This document shows, in pieces, positions 36,265 through 45,280 of a DNA stretch of 64,000 nucleotides. This stretch comes from an uncultured Oscillospiraceae bacterium. GTDB taxonomy: Bacteria > Bacillota > Clostridia > Oscillospirales > Oscillospiraceae. The stretch is from assembly GCA_910587345.1 (NCBI GenBank), contig CAJUKH010000043.1, forward strand, positions 337,857-401,856. The letters run 5' to 3'. Each line of letters opens with the position of its first letter. Position 1 is the stretch's first letter. A model generated the notes under the pieces. The model was not told the origin of the DNA, made no database searches, and worked only from the letters and a program-made list of their open reading frames with translations. A program made the position numbers and the translations under genes.

Positions 36265-36300
36265 AAAAACGGCGTGGTACCTGCGTACCACGCCGTTTTT
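36265..36300. terminator. Terminator of metG
   Basis: 16-bp stem AAAAACGGCGTGGTAC/GTACCACGCCGTTTTT with 4-base loop, just after the metG stop on the minus strand. Confidence 0.9.
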
Positions 36301-36310
36301 TATCGTTTCT

Positions 36311-38278
36311 TTAACACAGCTTGGCCCCGGCGGGGATGGCGTCATCCACCATGATAAGGTGAAGTTTCTCCTCCCCCTGCTCGGTGTGGACGGCGGAGAT
36401 CAGCATACCGCAGCTGTCCAGCCCCATCATCTTCCGGGGGGGCAGGTTGACGATGGCCACCAGCGTCTTGCCCACCAGCTCCTCCGGCTCATAGTACTTG
36501 TGGACCCCGGACAGGATCTGCCGGTCGGTGCCGGTGCCGTCGTCCAGGGTGAACCGCAGCAGCTTATCCGACTTCTTCACCGCCTCGCAGGCCTTCACCT
36601 TCACCACCCGGAAATCGGACTTGCAGAAGGTGTCAAAGTCCACCTGCTCGGTCAGCTGTGGCTCCACCTCCACGGCGGGCAGGGCGGCCTTCTTCGCCTC
36701 GGCCTCGGCGGCGGCCAGCACCTCCAGTTCCTTCTCCATATCAATGCGGGGGAAGAGGTTTTCCCCCTTCGTAACGGTCACCCGCTCGGGCAGGGCGCCC
36801 CACGTTTTGGCGCTGTCCCAGGTTTGGACGGAGGCCTCCGCCCCGATTTGGGCGAAGAGCTTCTCCATACTCTCGGGCATAAAGGGAAGCAGCAGGATGC
36901 CGCAGATCCGTGTGGCGTCCAGCAGGTGATACAGGACGCTGGCAAGGCGGGGGCCGTTGGCCTCCATGTTTTTGGCAAGCGCCCAGGGGGCATTCTCGTC
37001 AATATACTTATTGGCCCGCTGGATGACCTTAAAGACCTCTTCCAGCGCCTTGTGGGGGGCGTAGTGCTCCATGGCCTGCTCATACCGGTCCCGAAGGCCC
37101 TCTGCCAAAGCCACCAGCTCGTCGTCCTGCGCCTTCTCATAGCGGCGCTCCGCCGGCAGGGTCCCGCCAAAGTACTTCTCCACCATGGCGGTGGTCCGGC
37201 TCACCAGATTGCCAAGGTCGTTGGCCAGATCGGTGTTGATGGTCTGGATCAGCAGTTCGTTGGAGAAATTGCCGTCGGAGCCGAAGGGGAAGGTCCGCAT
37301 GAGGAAGAACCGCAGGGCATCCACCCCGAACTGCCGGGCCAGCAGGTAGGGGTCCACCACGTTGCCCTTGGATTTGGACATCTTGCCCCCGTCCAGCAGC
37401 AGCCAGCCATGGCCAAAACACTTTTTGGGCAGCGGCTCCCCCAGACTCATGAGCATGGCGGGCCAGATGATGGAGTGGAACCGGACGATCTCCTTGCCCA
37501 CGATGTTGACCCCAGGCCACCAGCCCTTGTCATAGTCGTCGTAGCGGTCGTTGCCATAGCCCAGGGCGGTGATATAGTTGCTCAGGGCGTCCACCCACAC
37601 ATAGACCACGTGGCCCGGGTCGAAGTCCACCGGCACCCCCCAGGAGAAGGAGGTCCGGGACACACACAGGTCCTCCAGACCGGGGTCGATAAAGTTGCGG
37701 ATCATCTCGTTGACCCGGGAGTGGGGCTCCAGAAAGTCGGTGTTCTCCAGCAGGTCCCGGATGCGGTCGGCGTACTTGGACAGGCGGAAGAAATAGGCCT
37801 CCTCCTCGGCGTCCTGGACCTCCCGGCCGCAGTCGGGGCACTTGCCGTCCACCAGCTGGCTCTCGGTCCAGAAGGACTCGCAGGGCTTGCAGTACTTGCC
37901 TTTGTAGGTCCCCTTATAAATGTCGCCGTTGTCGTACAGTTTGCGGAAGATCTTCTGGATGGCCTTCACATGATAGTCATCGGTGGTGCGGATAAACCGG
38001 TCGTTGGAGATGTTCATCAGCTTCCAAAGGTCCTTCACCCCGCCGGGACCTTCCACAATACGGTCCACAAACTCCTGGGGGGTGACGCCGGCCTCTCTGG
38101 CCTTGTCCTCGATTTTCTGGCCGTGCTCATCGGTGCCGGTGAGGAACATGACGTCATAGCCCTGCAGCCGCTTATACCGGGCCAGGGTGTCGGTGGCCAC
38201 GGTGCAGTAGGTGTGGCCGATGTGCAGCTTGTCCGAGGGGTAATAGATCGGCGTTGTGATGTAAAATTTATCAGCCAT
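36311..38278 (-). CDS. metG: Methionyl-tRNA synthetase
   Basis: 655 residues. Class I signatures: HIGH-type KLHIGHTY near residue 17-24 and KMSKSKGN. A four-Cys zinc knuckle (CKPCESFWTESQLVDGKCPDCGR) in the connective peptide, an anticodon-binding helical domain, and a C-terminal EMAP/Trbp111-like tRNA-binding domain (FDTFCKSDFRVVKVKACEAV... PPRKMMGLDSCGM). It charges tRNA-Met in the cytosol. The start overlaps the end of the upstream membrane-protein gene by 8 bases. Confidence 0.97.
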   Translation of the reverse strand: MADKFYITTPIYYPSDKLHIGHTYCTVATDTLARYKRLQGYDVMFLTGTDEHGQKIEDKAREAGVTPQEFVDRIVEGPGGVKDLWKLMNISNDRFIRTTDDYHVKAIQKIFRKLYDNGDIYKGTYKGKYCKPCESFWTESQLVDGKCPDCGREVQDAEEEAYFFRLSKYADRIRDLLENTDFLEPHSRVNEMIRNFIDPGLEDLCVSRTSFSWGVPVDFDPGHVVYVWVDALSNYITALGYGNDRYDDYDKGWWPGVNIVGKEIVRFHSIIWPAMLMSLGEPLPKKCFGHGWLLLDGGKMSKSKGNVVDPYLLARQFGVDALRFFLMRTFPFGSDGNFSNELLIQTINTDLANDLGNLVSRTTAMVEKYFGGTLPAERRYEKAQDDELVALAEGLRDRYEQAMEHYAPHKALEEVFKVIQRANKYIDENAPWALAKNMEANGPRLASVLYHLLDATRICGILLLPFMPESMEKLFAQIGAEASVQTWDSAKTWGALPERVTVTKGENLFPRIDMEKELEVLAAAEAEAKKAALPAVEVEPQLTEQVDFDTFCKSDFRVVKVKACEAVKKSDKLLRFTLDDGTGTDRQILSGVHKYYEPEELVGKTLVAIVNLPPRKMMGLDSCGMLISAVHTEQGEEKLHLIMVDDAIPAGAKLC

Positions 38279-39113
38279 TCTTCTCAGCCTCCGTTTTCGC
38301 CAGGCGTTTGCCGGCGGGTTGTGTGTTCAAAATCATCCATGCGTGGGCGGTGAGGAACAGGACCAGAAAGCCGTACCGCAGTGTTTCGGTCAGACTGTGC
38401 CGGTCCGCCAGAGTCACCAGAGCAAAATAGGCCCCCATCAGGCAGAAAAACACGCTGCGGCGGGGCTTGCCCTCCTGAAAGGAATAGCCGGTGATTTGGT
38501 AGATCCCCAAAAGCCCGAAGACGATGGCGAAAATCTCATAAACGTAGTCAAATACCACCGGGTCCACCGCCCGGGCCTGATAGTCCGAAACCAGCCAGAC
38601 GCAGAAGAAAAAGCACAGCTCCAACAGGGCCAGGCTCTCCTTCCCCTTATCTTCCCCCCGTTTCAGCGCCCGCAGCCACAAGAGGGTACAAAGGAACCCC
38701 CCGAAGCACAGGGCGATACGCAGAGGGGGCAGCACGGTCAGAGCCACCTGGACTCCCACCGCATCATTGGCAAACGCCGTTTCGCCCTGCCCCAACAGGG
38801 TCATCAGCTCCGCCCCGGCGCTTACCAGCAGCAAAAAGGCGGACAGGACGATGGCGGTGAGGAACAACGGCTTGTCCCCCGCCCCGGCAAACGCCCTGTC
38901 CCAAGGCATTCGCTCCTTCTCCTGCCGGCACAGGAGCAAAATGACCGCCCCCAGCAGCACCGACCAGCCCACCAAAAGCCAGGCCGAAGCCGCCCCGGGG
39001 ACGGGCAGGCCGGTCTCCGGTTCAAAGCCGGCGGCCAGCTGCCACCGCCTGAGTCCAAAGCCCACCGCCCCGCCGATGAACGCCAGAGCGGAAAAAAAGG
39101 TCCCTTTACGCAT
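38271..39113 (-). CDS. Hypothetical multi-pass membrane protein
   Basis: 280 residues with about eight membrane helices; no family recognised. Helices are separated by short basic loops (FGLRRWQLAAGF, RALKRGEDKGKE, SFQEGKPRRSV). ATG 39113 follows GAGAGGACCTG; a longer reading to 39179 would begin near the promoter. Co-transcribed with metG by overlap, but a functional link is not implied. Confidence 0.7.
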   Translation of the reverse strand: MRKGTFFSALAFIGGAVGFGLRRWQLAAGFEPETGLPVPGAASAWLLVGWSVLLGAVILLLCRQEKERMPWDRAFAGAGDKPLFLTAIVLSAFLLLVSAGAELMTLLGQGETAFANDAVGVQVALTVLPPLRIALCFGGFLCTLLWLRALKRGEDKGKESLALLELCFFFCVWLVSDYQARAVDPVVFDYVYEIFAIVFGLLGIYQITGYSFQEGKPRRSVFFCLMGAYFALVTLADRHSLTETLRYGFLVLFLTAHAWMILNTQPAGKRLAKTEAEKNG

Positions 39114-39169
39114 AGATTTCAGGTCCTCTCTGTTGAGGTGATTTTGACATACGTCATTCGTAATAAAAT

Positions 39170-39198
39170 AGTATAGCACATTTTTCCACTTTTGAAAA
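39170..39198 (-). promoter_or_regulatory. Promoter of the membrane protein-metG operon
   Basis: TTTTCA (39198-39193), 17 bases, TATACT (39175-39170) on the minus strand. Confidence 0.6.
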
Positions 39199-39278
39199 GG
39201 GGGAGTCTGCTCCCTCTTGATTTCTGCGTTGTGCTGTGCTGCGCCGGTTCCCCCGCAAGCCGTAGGCGCTCCGCCGCT

Positions 39279-39692
39279 TTACTTTCTGTTTGGCCTTCTT
39301 TTGAGTTCCAGCAGACCGAGAAAATCACGGAACAAAGAGCTGTCCGCCGGCTCAAACATCAGCCATTTCCCGTCGTGGTAAGTTTGCGCCCGGTCATATG
39401 TCTCCCCCACCTCTTCTGCGTAGTTTTCCCTGTCCCTTTCAAATTTTGACCGTTCCTCTTTCCCCAAAATAACCATAAAGCCCACACAATTTTCCCGCGC
39501 GTACAGCCCGCACAGCGTTTTCCCGCCCCGGCGATACTTATATTCGTATTTCCACGCTTTCCCGCCCGGTCCCCACCGCCGGTCCATATCATATTTCCCG
39601 TCGATCAATGCGCATAATCCGCTCCACACGTCATACAGGTTTTTCCCCAAAAGGGCTGTCATTTCCCCTTCGTCCGGTATCCTGTCAAGCAT
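39279..39692 (-). CDS. DUF3788-family small cytosolic protein
   Basis: 137 residues. The order of motifs, an N-terminal ALLGKNLYDVWSGL, then YKYRRGGKTLCGLYARENCVGFMVILGKEERSKFE and a C-terminal DGKWLMFEP, fits DUF3788, a family of YdhG/SRPBCC-like small proteins with no proven function. ATG 39692 is chosen because GGAGG lies six bases upstream. Lower GC and a different codon bias from neighbours hint at acquisition. Confidence 0.75.
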   Translation of the reverse strand: MLDRIPDEGEMTALLGKNLYDVWSGLCALIDGKYDMDRRWGPGGKAWKYEYKYRRGGKTLCGLYARENCVGFMVILGKEERSKFERDRENYAEEVGETYDRAQTYHDGKWLMFEPADSSLFRDFLGLLELKRRPNRK

Positions 39693-39743
39693 ATTCATCC
39701 TCCTGTCTGCTCCTCCCCGTTTGCCACGGGGGCGGCCTTTATC

Positions 39744-41000
39744 TCAGAGAGCCAGCCCCGTCAGATACCGCCGCACCATGTCAAAGGCGTGGCTGGCCGC
39801 CACCTGACGGACCCGGGTCCTGGGACCGCCGGCGTGGACCGTACGCACCAAAGTCTCCCCTTCCCGGGCCAGAGCCACATAGATAAGGCCCACCGGGTTC
39901 CCCCGCTCGTCCGGGTCGGGGCCGGCCACCCCGGTGGTGGCCACCGCAAGGTCCGCCCCGGTCAGCCGCCGGGCACCCTCCGCCATGGCCCGGGCCACCG
40001 GCTCCGACACGGCGCCAAATTCATCCAGCAGTTTTTGCTCTACCCCCAGAACACCGTGCTTTACCTCGCTCCAATAGCTGACCACCCCCCCGCGGAACAC
40101 CGACGACGACCCGGGCAGGTCGGTGATACGCTTGGCGATCAGTCCCCCGGTGCAGCTCTCGGCGGTGGCCATGGTCAGCCCCTTCTCCCGCAAAAGCCCC
40201 AGACAGACCTCCTCCAAAGAGGCCACATCAACGCCGTAGACCAGCTCTCCGAACATCTCCCCCAGTTCCTGCTCCACCGGGGCAATGAGGGCGGCGGCCC
40301 CGGCGGCATCCTCCGCTTTGGCGGTGATGCGCAGTTCCACTTCCCCCTCCTTGGCATAGGGGGCCAGTGTTGGGTTTGTCATGGCGTTCATCTTCTCCCG
40401 CAGGCGGCTCTCCACCGCCGCTTCCCCCATGCCGAAGATGCGCAGGGACCGGCTGACAATGGTCCCTTCCGTCAATTCTTTCAGGTAAGGCACCGCCCGG
40501 TGGCGGAACATGGGGCCGCACTCCCCGGGAGGGCCGGGGAGCATGATCACATGGATGCCGCCAGCCTCAAAGCCGCAGCCGGGGGCGGTGCCCCAGTCGT
40601 TTTGGAAGGGGACGCAACCCTCGGGAAGCCATGCCTGCTGGTCGTTGTTTTCCGTCATGTGCCCGTCCTCGGGGTGGAGCTTTTTGAAGTAAGCCCGCAT
40701 CCGCCGGGCGGCCTCCTCGTTGTAGACCAGTTTCTTTCCAAAGCACTCCGCCAGAACGGTTTTGGTCAAATCGTCACAGGTGGGGCCAAGCCCGCCGGTG
40801 GTGATGATGATATCGGCCCGCTCCCGGGCTATTTCCACCGCCCGGCGAAGCCGGGCCGGGTTGTCCCCCACCACGGTATGGTAATAAACGTTGATGCCCA
40901 GAGCGGACAGCTCCCGGGAGAGCATCTGTCCGTCGGTATTGGCAATGTTGCCCAGCAGCAGCTCGGTGCCCACGGCGATGAGTTCGGCGGTGTGAGACAT
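39744..41000 (-). CDS. cinA: CinA: NMN amidohydrolase / ADP-ribose pyrophosphatase-type protein
   Basis: 418 residues, full length. N-terminal MoCF/COG1058 domain (AELIAVGTELLLGNIANTD, IITTGGLGPTCDDLTK, LPGPPGECGPMF) and C-terminal CinA/PncC domain (AESCTGGLIAKRITDLPGSSSVFRGGVVSYWSEVK, TGVAGPDPDERGNPVGLIYVAL). In other bacteria the C-terminal domain deamidates nicotinamide mononucleotide for pyridine-nucleotide salvage. Monocistronic, own promoter. Confidence 0.95.
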   Translation of the reverse strand: MSHTAELIAVGTELLLGNIANTDGQMLSRELSALGINVYYHTVVGDNPARLRRAVEIARERADIIITTGGLGPTCDDLTKTVLAECFGKKLVYNEEAARRMRAYFKKLHPEDGHMTENNDQQAWLPEGCVPFQNDWGTAPGCGFEAGGIHVIMLPGPPGECGPMFRHRAVPYLKELTEGTIVSRSLRIFGMGEAAVESRLREKMNAMTNPTLAPYAKEGEVELRITAKAEDAAGAAALIAPVEQELGEMFGELVYGVDVASLEEVCLGLLREKGLTMATAESCTGGLIAKRITDLPGSSSVFRGGVVSYWSEVKHGVLGVEQKLLDEFGAVSEPVARAMAEGARRLTGADLAVATTGVAGPDPDERGNPVGLIYVALAREGETLVRTVHAGGPRTRVRQVAASHAFDMVRRYLTGLAL

Positions 41001-41044
41001 ATGATTTCCCTTCCTTTCGGGTCAATGGCCCCGGCGTTTTCTCC

Positions 41045-41073
41045 ATTATATCCGTTTCCCCCCGGCTTGGCAA
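41045..41073 (-). promoter_or_regulatory. SigA promoter of cinA
   Basis: TTGCCA (41073-41068), 17 bases, TATAAT (41050-41045) on the minus strand. Confidence 0.7.
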
Positions 41074-41127
41074 TCAAAACAGGCGGCCATCTCCAAAGAT
41101 GACCGCTCCTCCCGGCAGAAACCACTG

Positions 41128-41673
41128 CTACCGCAGTGTTTCATAAAAGGAAAAGTCCACAAATCTCCCCATGCCCACCAGCGCCCCTTCCGCCAGCTCC
41201 TTCGCCATCAGGCATTCGGGCCGGGGCAGCTGGACGTTTGGCCCCGCCTCTATCCCGAAGAGACAGCTGGGCCGAAAGCCCCGGGCCGTATAGTTTTTGG
41301 GGTCTCCCTCCACCAGCACCGCCCGAAAGCCCAGCTCCTTCGCCCGGGCAAAGCCGTACTCCAGAAGATCCTTGGAGATATGCTGCCTTTGCAGGGCGGT
41401 TTTCACGGCCACCGGACTCAGCAGCAGCAATTCTTCCTCATATTTGCCCTCAATGGGGAAACGGGAAAACATAGCATAGCCGATGACACCGTCCTCCTCG
41501 TCCACCATGACAAGCTCCAGCCGGGGGATATCGTACCTCCCGGCCCGTATCTCCTCCACCAGCCGGCGGACCATCTGCCCCTCCTCCGGGCTGTCATACT
41601 GGGTAAAGACCTCCTCCACCAGCTCCAGCGCCGGAAGGCGGTATTGCCCCTCCATCTCCCTGACCTGCCGCAT
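41128..41673 (-). CDS. GNAT-family N-acetyltransferase
   Basis: 181 residues. Central strands VMVDEEDGVIGYAMFSRF and ELLLLSPVAVKTALQRQHISKDLLEYGFARAKELGFRAVLVEGDPKNYTARGFRPS follow the YhbS-type GNAT pattern, in which acetyl-CoA binds in the Q-R-x-x-I-G/S loop (here QRQHIS) and the DP.YY..GF signature appears as DPKNYTARGF. Substrate unknown. Own promoter at 41701. Confidence 0.87.
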   Translation of the reverse strand: MRQVREMEGQYRLPALELVEEVFTQYDSPEEGQMVRRLVEEIRAGRYDIPRLELVMVDEEDGVIGYAMFSRFPIEGKYEEELLLLSPVAVKTALQRQHISKDLLEYGFARAKELGFRAVLVEGDPKNYTARGFRPSCLFGIEAGPNVQLPRPECLMAKELAEGALVGMGRFVDFSFYETLR

Positions 41674-41700
41674 TTTTTCTCCCCTTTCTTCTTTCGGGTG

Positions 41701-41729
41701 ATTTTATCACCAAACCGGGGATTTTGCAA
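41701..41729 (-). promoter_or_regulatory. Promoter of the GNAT gene
   Basis: TTGCAA (41729-41724), 17 bases, TAAAAT (41706-41701) on the minus strand. Confidence 0.65.
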
Positions 41730-41764
41730 GCCGCACCGGAGGCCCGCCGCCCGGCGAAAAGGCA

Positions 41765-41795
41765 AAAAACGGGGCGGATACCCCGCCCCGTTTTT
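41765..41795 (-). terminator. Terminator of the APC permease
   Basis: 13-bp stem AAAAACGGGGCGG/CCGCCCCGTTTTT, loop ATACC. Confidence 0.88.
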
Positions 41796-41821
41796 GGTAT
41801 TTCTACATTTGTAAAAGTCGC

Positions 41822-43156
41822 TTATTCCCCGTCGCCCCGGGTGACGCTCTGAATACTCTTCAGCTCCACCTTGCCGCTCTTCAGCCGCCAGTAGGAGAAC
41901 CCAAACAGGAAGACGGTCATGGCGATGTTGCCGATGATGCCCGCCATAGTCTGGCTCATCATGGAAAAGATGGCGGTGATCAGGCTGGCCGCCATGGACA
42001 GGACGATGAGCAGGCAGTAGAACCAGTAGGGGCACTTCAAAGCACAGTTATCCCACTCTTTGGGGAACTTCTTGGGGATCTTGAAGCACAGGATCAGGCT
42101 GACCACGTTGACAAACATACCGGGCACCAGAATGAAGGAAACGATGGAGTCCAGGCTGAACTTGCCAATGACGGGGATCACCGTAATGGCGTACATCAGC
42201 AGCAATGCGGCATAGGGACTGCCGTTTTTGCCCCGCTTTGCCAGCACGGCGGGAAGCCAGCCGTCCTCGGCCCCGGCCACGATGGGGGCGCTCATGGAGG
42301 CCAAACCGCCCAGAAGGCTGGTTGCCAGCGCAAAGATGGCCCCGCCCACCACGAAGAAGACATAGAACCCGTGGGGCATGACCTGCTGGGCCACCGTGCC
42401 CATGGTGGAGGTTGCCGCCTCGCCCATGGGGACCACGCTTCCGGCCACATGGCCCAGAAGGAAATAGATCACGGTACAGATGACTTCCGCCAGCAGGAAG
42501 GCCAGAGGGATGTTCCGCCGGGGATTCTCGGCGCTGCCCGCCAGATTCATGATATTGACGCCGCCGTTACAGGCAAAGCTCATGATGGCGGTGGCCATCA
42601 AAAAGCCCATGGGGCCGGCGGCGAAATAGGGGGCGGCCATCACTTCAGCCGTGCCGCCCTGCTTCAGTCCAAAGAACACAAACAGCGCCAGCGCCACATA
42701 CATACACACGGCCATCAGATTCTGCACCTTGGCCAGTGCCCCCGCGCCCTTATAGGTCAGCAGGAAGGCCAGGGTCACGATCAGGATGCCCAGAGGGGTC
42801 TGATAGGGGGCCAGCGCGGGGATCAGCTGGGACAGATACTGGGCGATGGAGATGCCGAACACCGACATGGACATATTGGACACCACATAGGTGATGGCGG
42901 TGGTGCCGGTGAAGATGGGGGGCAAAATCAGGGCCTGCTGGGCATACATACCTCCCTCCAGGGCAAACATGGAGGACAAAAACAGGCTTTTGATGCCCTG
43001 AAGAAACACCACCAGCATGGCAAAGGCCAGCGCCAGGGCAATGCTTCGGCCGGTCATGGACAGCCCCATCATCAGCATGGAGAAAATACCTGCGCCGATA
43101 ATGGAGCCTACGCCGATGGAAACCAGATCGAATAGCTTTAATTTGTTTTGGGACAT
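41822..43156 (-). CDS. APC-superfamily amino-acid permease (MarR-controlled)
   Basis: 444 residues, about 12 helices. First helix motif GVGSIIGAGIFSML, the NPRRNIP loop (GSAENPRRNIPLAF) after TM6 and DGWLPAVLAKRGKNGSP in the TM8-9 loop mark the APC fold. Specificity unknown. A perfect palindrome lies between its promoter and start codon and recurs at the promoter of the adjacent MarR gene, so this transporter is probably the MarR protein's target. Confidence 0.88.
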   Translation of the reverse strand: MSQNKLKLFDLVSIGVGSIIGAGIFSMLMMGLSMTGRSIALALAFAMLVVFLQGIKSLFLSSMFALEGGMYAQQALILPPIFTGTTAITYVVSNMSMSVFGISIAQYLSQLIPALAPYQTPLGILIVTLAFLLTYKGAGALAKVQNLMAVCMYVALALFVFFGLKQGGTAEVMAAPYFAAGPMGFLMATAIMSFACNGGVNIMNLAGSAENPRRNIPLAFLLAEVICTVIYFLLGHVAGSVVPMGEAATSTMGTVAQQVMPHGFYVFFVVGGAIFALATSLLGGLASMSAPIVAGAEDGWLPAVLAKRGKNGSPYAALLLMYAITVIPVIGKFSLDSIVSFILVPGMFVNVVSLILCFKIPKKFPKEWDNCALKCPYWFYCLLIVLSMAASLITAIFSMMSQTMAGIIGNIAMTVFLFGFSYWRLKSGKVELKSIQSVTRGDGE

Positions 43157-43211
43157 ACGGACTCCCCCTCTTTCCTTTTCCGGATACCTCTTGCGACTCC
43201 GGCTTTTCTCA

Positions 43212-43271
43212 GATTATTTAGCGACTAAATAATCATGTGCTAACTATACACCCCAAAAACACTTCTGTCAA
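43212..43271 (-). promoter_or_regulatory. Permease promoter with MarR-type operator
   Basis: TTGACA (43271-43266), 17 bases, TATAGT (43248-43243), then a perfect 10-bp inverted repeat GATTATTTAG-CGA-CTAAATAATC (43212-43234) just downstream of the start of transcription, the usual site for repression by a dimeric MarR protein. Confidence 0.75.
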
Positions 43272-43301
43272 TCATAACGAAAAAGCCCAGGGCAAAAACA
43301 G

Positions 43302-43341
43302 CAATATTGCCAAAATGCCTTTCGGCATTTTGGCAATATTG
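43302..43341 (-). terminator. Terminator of the MarR gene
   Basis: 18-bp perfect stem CAATATTGCCAAAATGCC and complement, loop TTTC, ten bases after the MarR stop, followed on the minus strand by a T-rich stretch. Confidence 0.85.
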
Positions 43342-43349
43342 AACAATGA

Positions 43350-43862
43350 CTATGACGGCTCCCCTTCCCGGGGCAGTTCCAGCAATCTGCCGTAAAAGTC
43401 TCCCAGTCGGTCCAGGACCTTAAAAAAAGCCTCCTTCTCCTCCTCGGTACAGTCATCTACGGCAGCCAGCAGCTGCGCCGTATGGCCGGTGGAGTAGGCC
43501 TTGTGCTCCTGCGCCGCCCGCTCCCCGGCCGGGGTGGCATAGAGGTGGACCTCCTTTGCATTGCCCTCCTGCTTCTCCCGCCGGGCCAGCTTTGTCTTTT
43601 CCAGCTTTCCCAGGATCTGGGACACCGCTCCGGCGGTGCAGCCCATCATTTTGGCCATCTCCGACACGGTAAGGCCGGGATGGTCGGTGATCAGAATCAG
43701 CACATGGGATTCCGCCGCACTGATCCCCGCCGCCGCCATATGGGGCTGGATCATCCGGTGGTATTTGACATAACGGGTGGCAAAGAGGTGCATGGAGGTG
43801 TATTTTTCGCTGAGTTCCTCATAGCTCTCCTCCTGCCCAAAGGCCCTCTTTCGCTGCTCCAT
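43350..43862 (-). CDS. MarR-family transcriptional regulator
   Basis: 170 residues. Winged helix-turn-helix at about 48-115: SAAESHVLILITDHPGLTVSEMAKMMGCTAGAVSQILGKLEKTKLARREKQ, with a beta-wing KEVHLYATPAGERAA, flanked by dimerisation helices. Own promoter overlaps a TTTAG-N3-CTAAA box shared with the adjacent permease gene, so it likely controls both, with an unknown ligand releasing it. Confidence 0.9.
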   Translation of the reverse strand: MEQRKRAFGQEESYEELSEKYTSMHLFATRYVKYHRMIQPHMAAAGISAAESHVLILITDHPGLTVSEMAKMMGCTAGAVSQILGKLEKTKLARREKQEGNAKEVHLYATPAGERAAQEHKAYSTGHTAQLLAAVDDCTEEEKEAFFKVLDRLGDFYGRLLELPREGEPS

Positions 43863-43881
43863 TTTTTACTCCTCCGTTTCC

Positions 43882-43942
43882 TTTAGTTCCTAAACCATAG
43901 GGCCTTTTGAATCATTATACATAATATACCCATCCAAGTAAA
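43882..43942 (-). promoter_or_regulatory. MarR promoter with autoregulatory box
   Basis: TTTACT (43942-43937), 17 bases, TATAAT (43919-43914); TTTAG-TTC-CTAAA (43882-43894) follows. The core TTTAG-N3-CTAAA is the same as in the permease operator. Confidence 0.65.
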
Positions 43943-44054
43943 GGGAGAATTTGCGGCAGCGGATGGACCGCCGCCCCCATCAGTCAACGAGTTCAACCCC
44001 ACACACCCCATCAGGCAAACACCCCCTTCAGCAGCCGCCGGAGGGGATTGGGGG

Positions 44055-44083
44055 TTGACTTTTGTTTCAGGATATGGTAAAAA
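44055..44083 (+). promoter_or_regulatory. Probable promoter of the DUF4358-like protein gene
   Basis: TTGACT (44055-44060), 17 bases, TAAAAA (44078-44083). The 340-base gap 43863-44202 otherwise holds the MarR promoter and a GC-rich stretch without a gene. Confidence 0.45.
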
Positions 44084-44202
44084 ATGAAGGCTTGACGAAA
44101 AAAATTTTACTTTTTTCGGGAACTTTTCTGTTTTTTCGTCGTCTAAAGCCCGGTGTCCCTGTGGAGGGGACCGGAAAACATCAGAAAAAGGAGAACGACT
44201 AC

Positions 44203-45198
44203 ATGAACTTTAAGCGCATTTCCGCCGGGGCTTTGGCCCTGACCATGACCGCTGCTCTGGGCGCCAACGCCCTGGCCGCCGACAAGCCCGAGGGCTGGAC
44301 TCCCGCCGACGGCGCCCGCGGCCCCATGCTCATCTCCGCCCGGGTGAACTATCAGCACCAGCTGTTCCTCAACGATGAGGAGCTGGACACCGCCGCCATC
44401 CCCGCCGTGGAGGGGCAGCAGCTGCCCATGCGGCTTCTGGCCGAGGCCGACGGCGGCTCCGCCGAGTGGTATGAGGAGGACAATCAGGGTATGTTCTTCC
44501 TGGGCGACCAGGCCATCGTGGTGAACTTTGCCGACGGCTCGGTAGAGGTGGGCTTCGAGAAGGTGGAGAACGTCACCGCCACCGTTATCGAGGGCGTCAC
44601 CTTCCTCCCCGCCGACTTTGTGAACTCTCTGGAGGGCATCGAAGTCAACCTGAACGAAGAGATGGACGTGGACCGCATCGACGTGGCCACCCCCAACGGC
44701 ACCCCCATCATGAAGCTGGCCAACGCCATCCGTGAGACCGCCGAGATGGGCATGAGCATGAAGCAGACCGCCGCCGAGCTGGAGGAGGTCTGGAGCGAGA
44801 CCCACGGCTTTAAGGCCGAGTATGTCACCGAGGGCGTCTTCTTCCTGGGCATGATGACCACCCCCGACACCCTTGCTCTGGGCAAGGTGGCCGAGGGCAA
44901 GGAGGAGGATCTGAAGGCCGCTCTGGAGAGCTACCGCAAGAGCCAGGAGGAGACCTTCAGCTGGTATCTGTCCCAGAACCTGCCCAAAGTGGAGAACGCT
45001 CAGTTCGTGACCGAGGGTGAGTGGTTCATGTTTATCATCGCCGAGAACGCCGAGACTGCCGTGGAGCAGTTCAAGACCGCCGTGGCGGAGATGGACAAGG
45101 CCGAGGCCGAGGGCGAGAACAAGACCGAAGCCGAAACCGACGCCGAGGGTCAGACCGAGACCGAGGATCAGAAGGGCGACAGCAAGACCGAGGCCTGA
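44203..45198 (+). CDS. Secreted protein with copper-amine-oxidase-N-like and DUF4358-like domains
   Basis: 331 residues. Signal peptide 1-25 (ALTMTAALGANALAA). Residues about 40-165 resemble a stalk/copper amine oxidase N-terminal-like domain (LFLNDEELDTAAIPAVEGQQLPMRLLAEADG, GVTFLPADFVNSL). Residues about 180-300 match DUF4358 layout (DTLALGKVAEGKEEDLKAALESYRKSQEETFSWYLSQNLPKVENAQFV, GEWFMFIIAENAETAVEQF). The last 30 residues are a Glu/Thr-rich acidic tail. ATG 44203 follows AAAGGAGAACGACTAC. Probably extracytoplasmic; function unknown. Confidence 0.75.
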   Translation: MNFKRISAGALALTMTAALGANALAADKPEGWTPADGARGPMLISARVNYQHQLFLNDEELDTAAIPAVEGQQLPMRLLAEADGGSAEWYEEDNQGMFFLGDQAIVVNFADGSVEVGFEKVENVTATVIEGVTFLPADFVNSLEGIEVNLNEEMDVDRIDVATPNGTPIMKLANAIRETAEMGMSMKQTAAELEEVWSETHGFKAEYVTEGVFFLGMMTTPDTLALGKVAEGKEEDLKAALESYRKSQEETFSWYLSQNLPKVENAQFVTEGEWFMFIIAENAETAVEQFKTAVAEMDKAEAEGENKTEAETDAEGQTETEDQKGDSKTEA

Positions 45199-45217
45199 TT
45201 GGCCATTTTACCGAACC

Positions 45218-45250
45218 AAAGGGGCGTGGTACAGTGTACCACGCCCCTTT
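45218..45250 (+). terminator. Terminator
   Basis: 15-bp stem AAAGGGGCGTGGTAC/GTACCACGCCCCTTT with 3-base loop. Confidence 0.88.
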
Positions 45251-45280
45251 CTTTATCAAAAAACTCTTTTCTTCCTGTCT

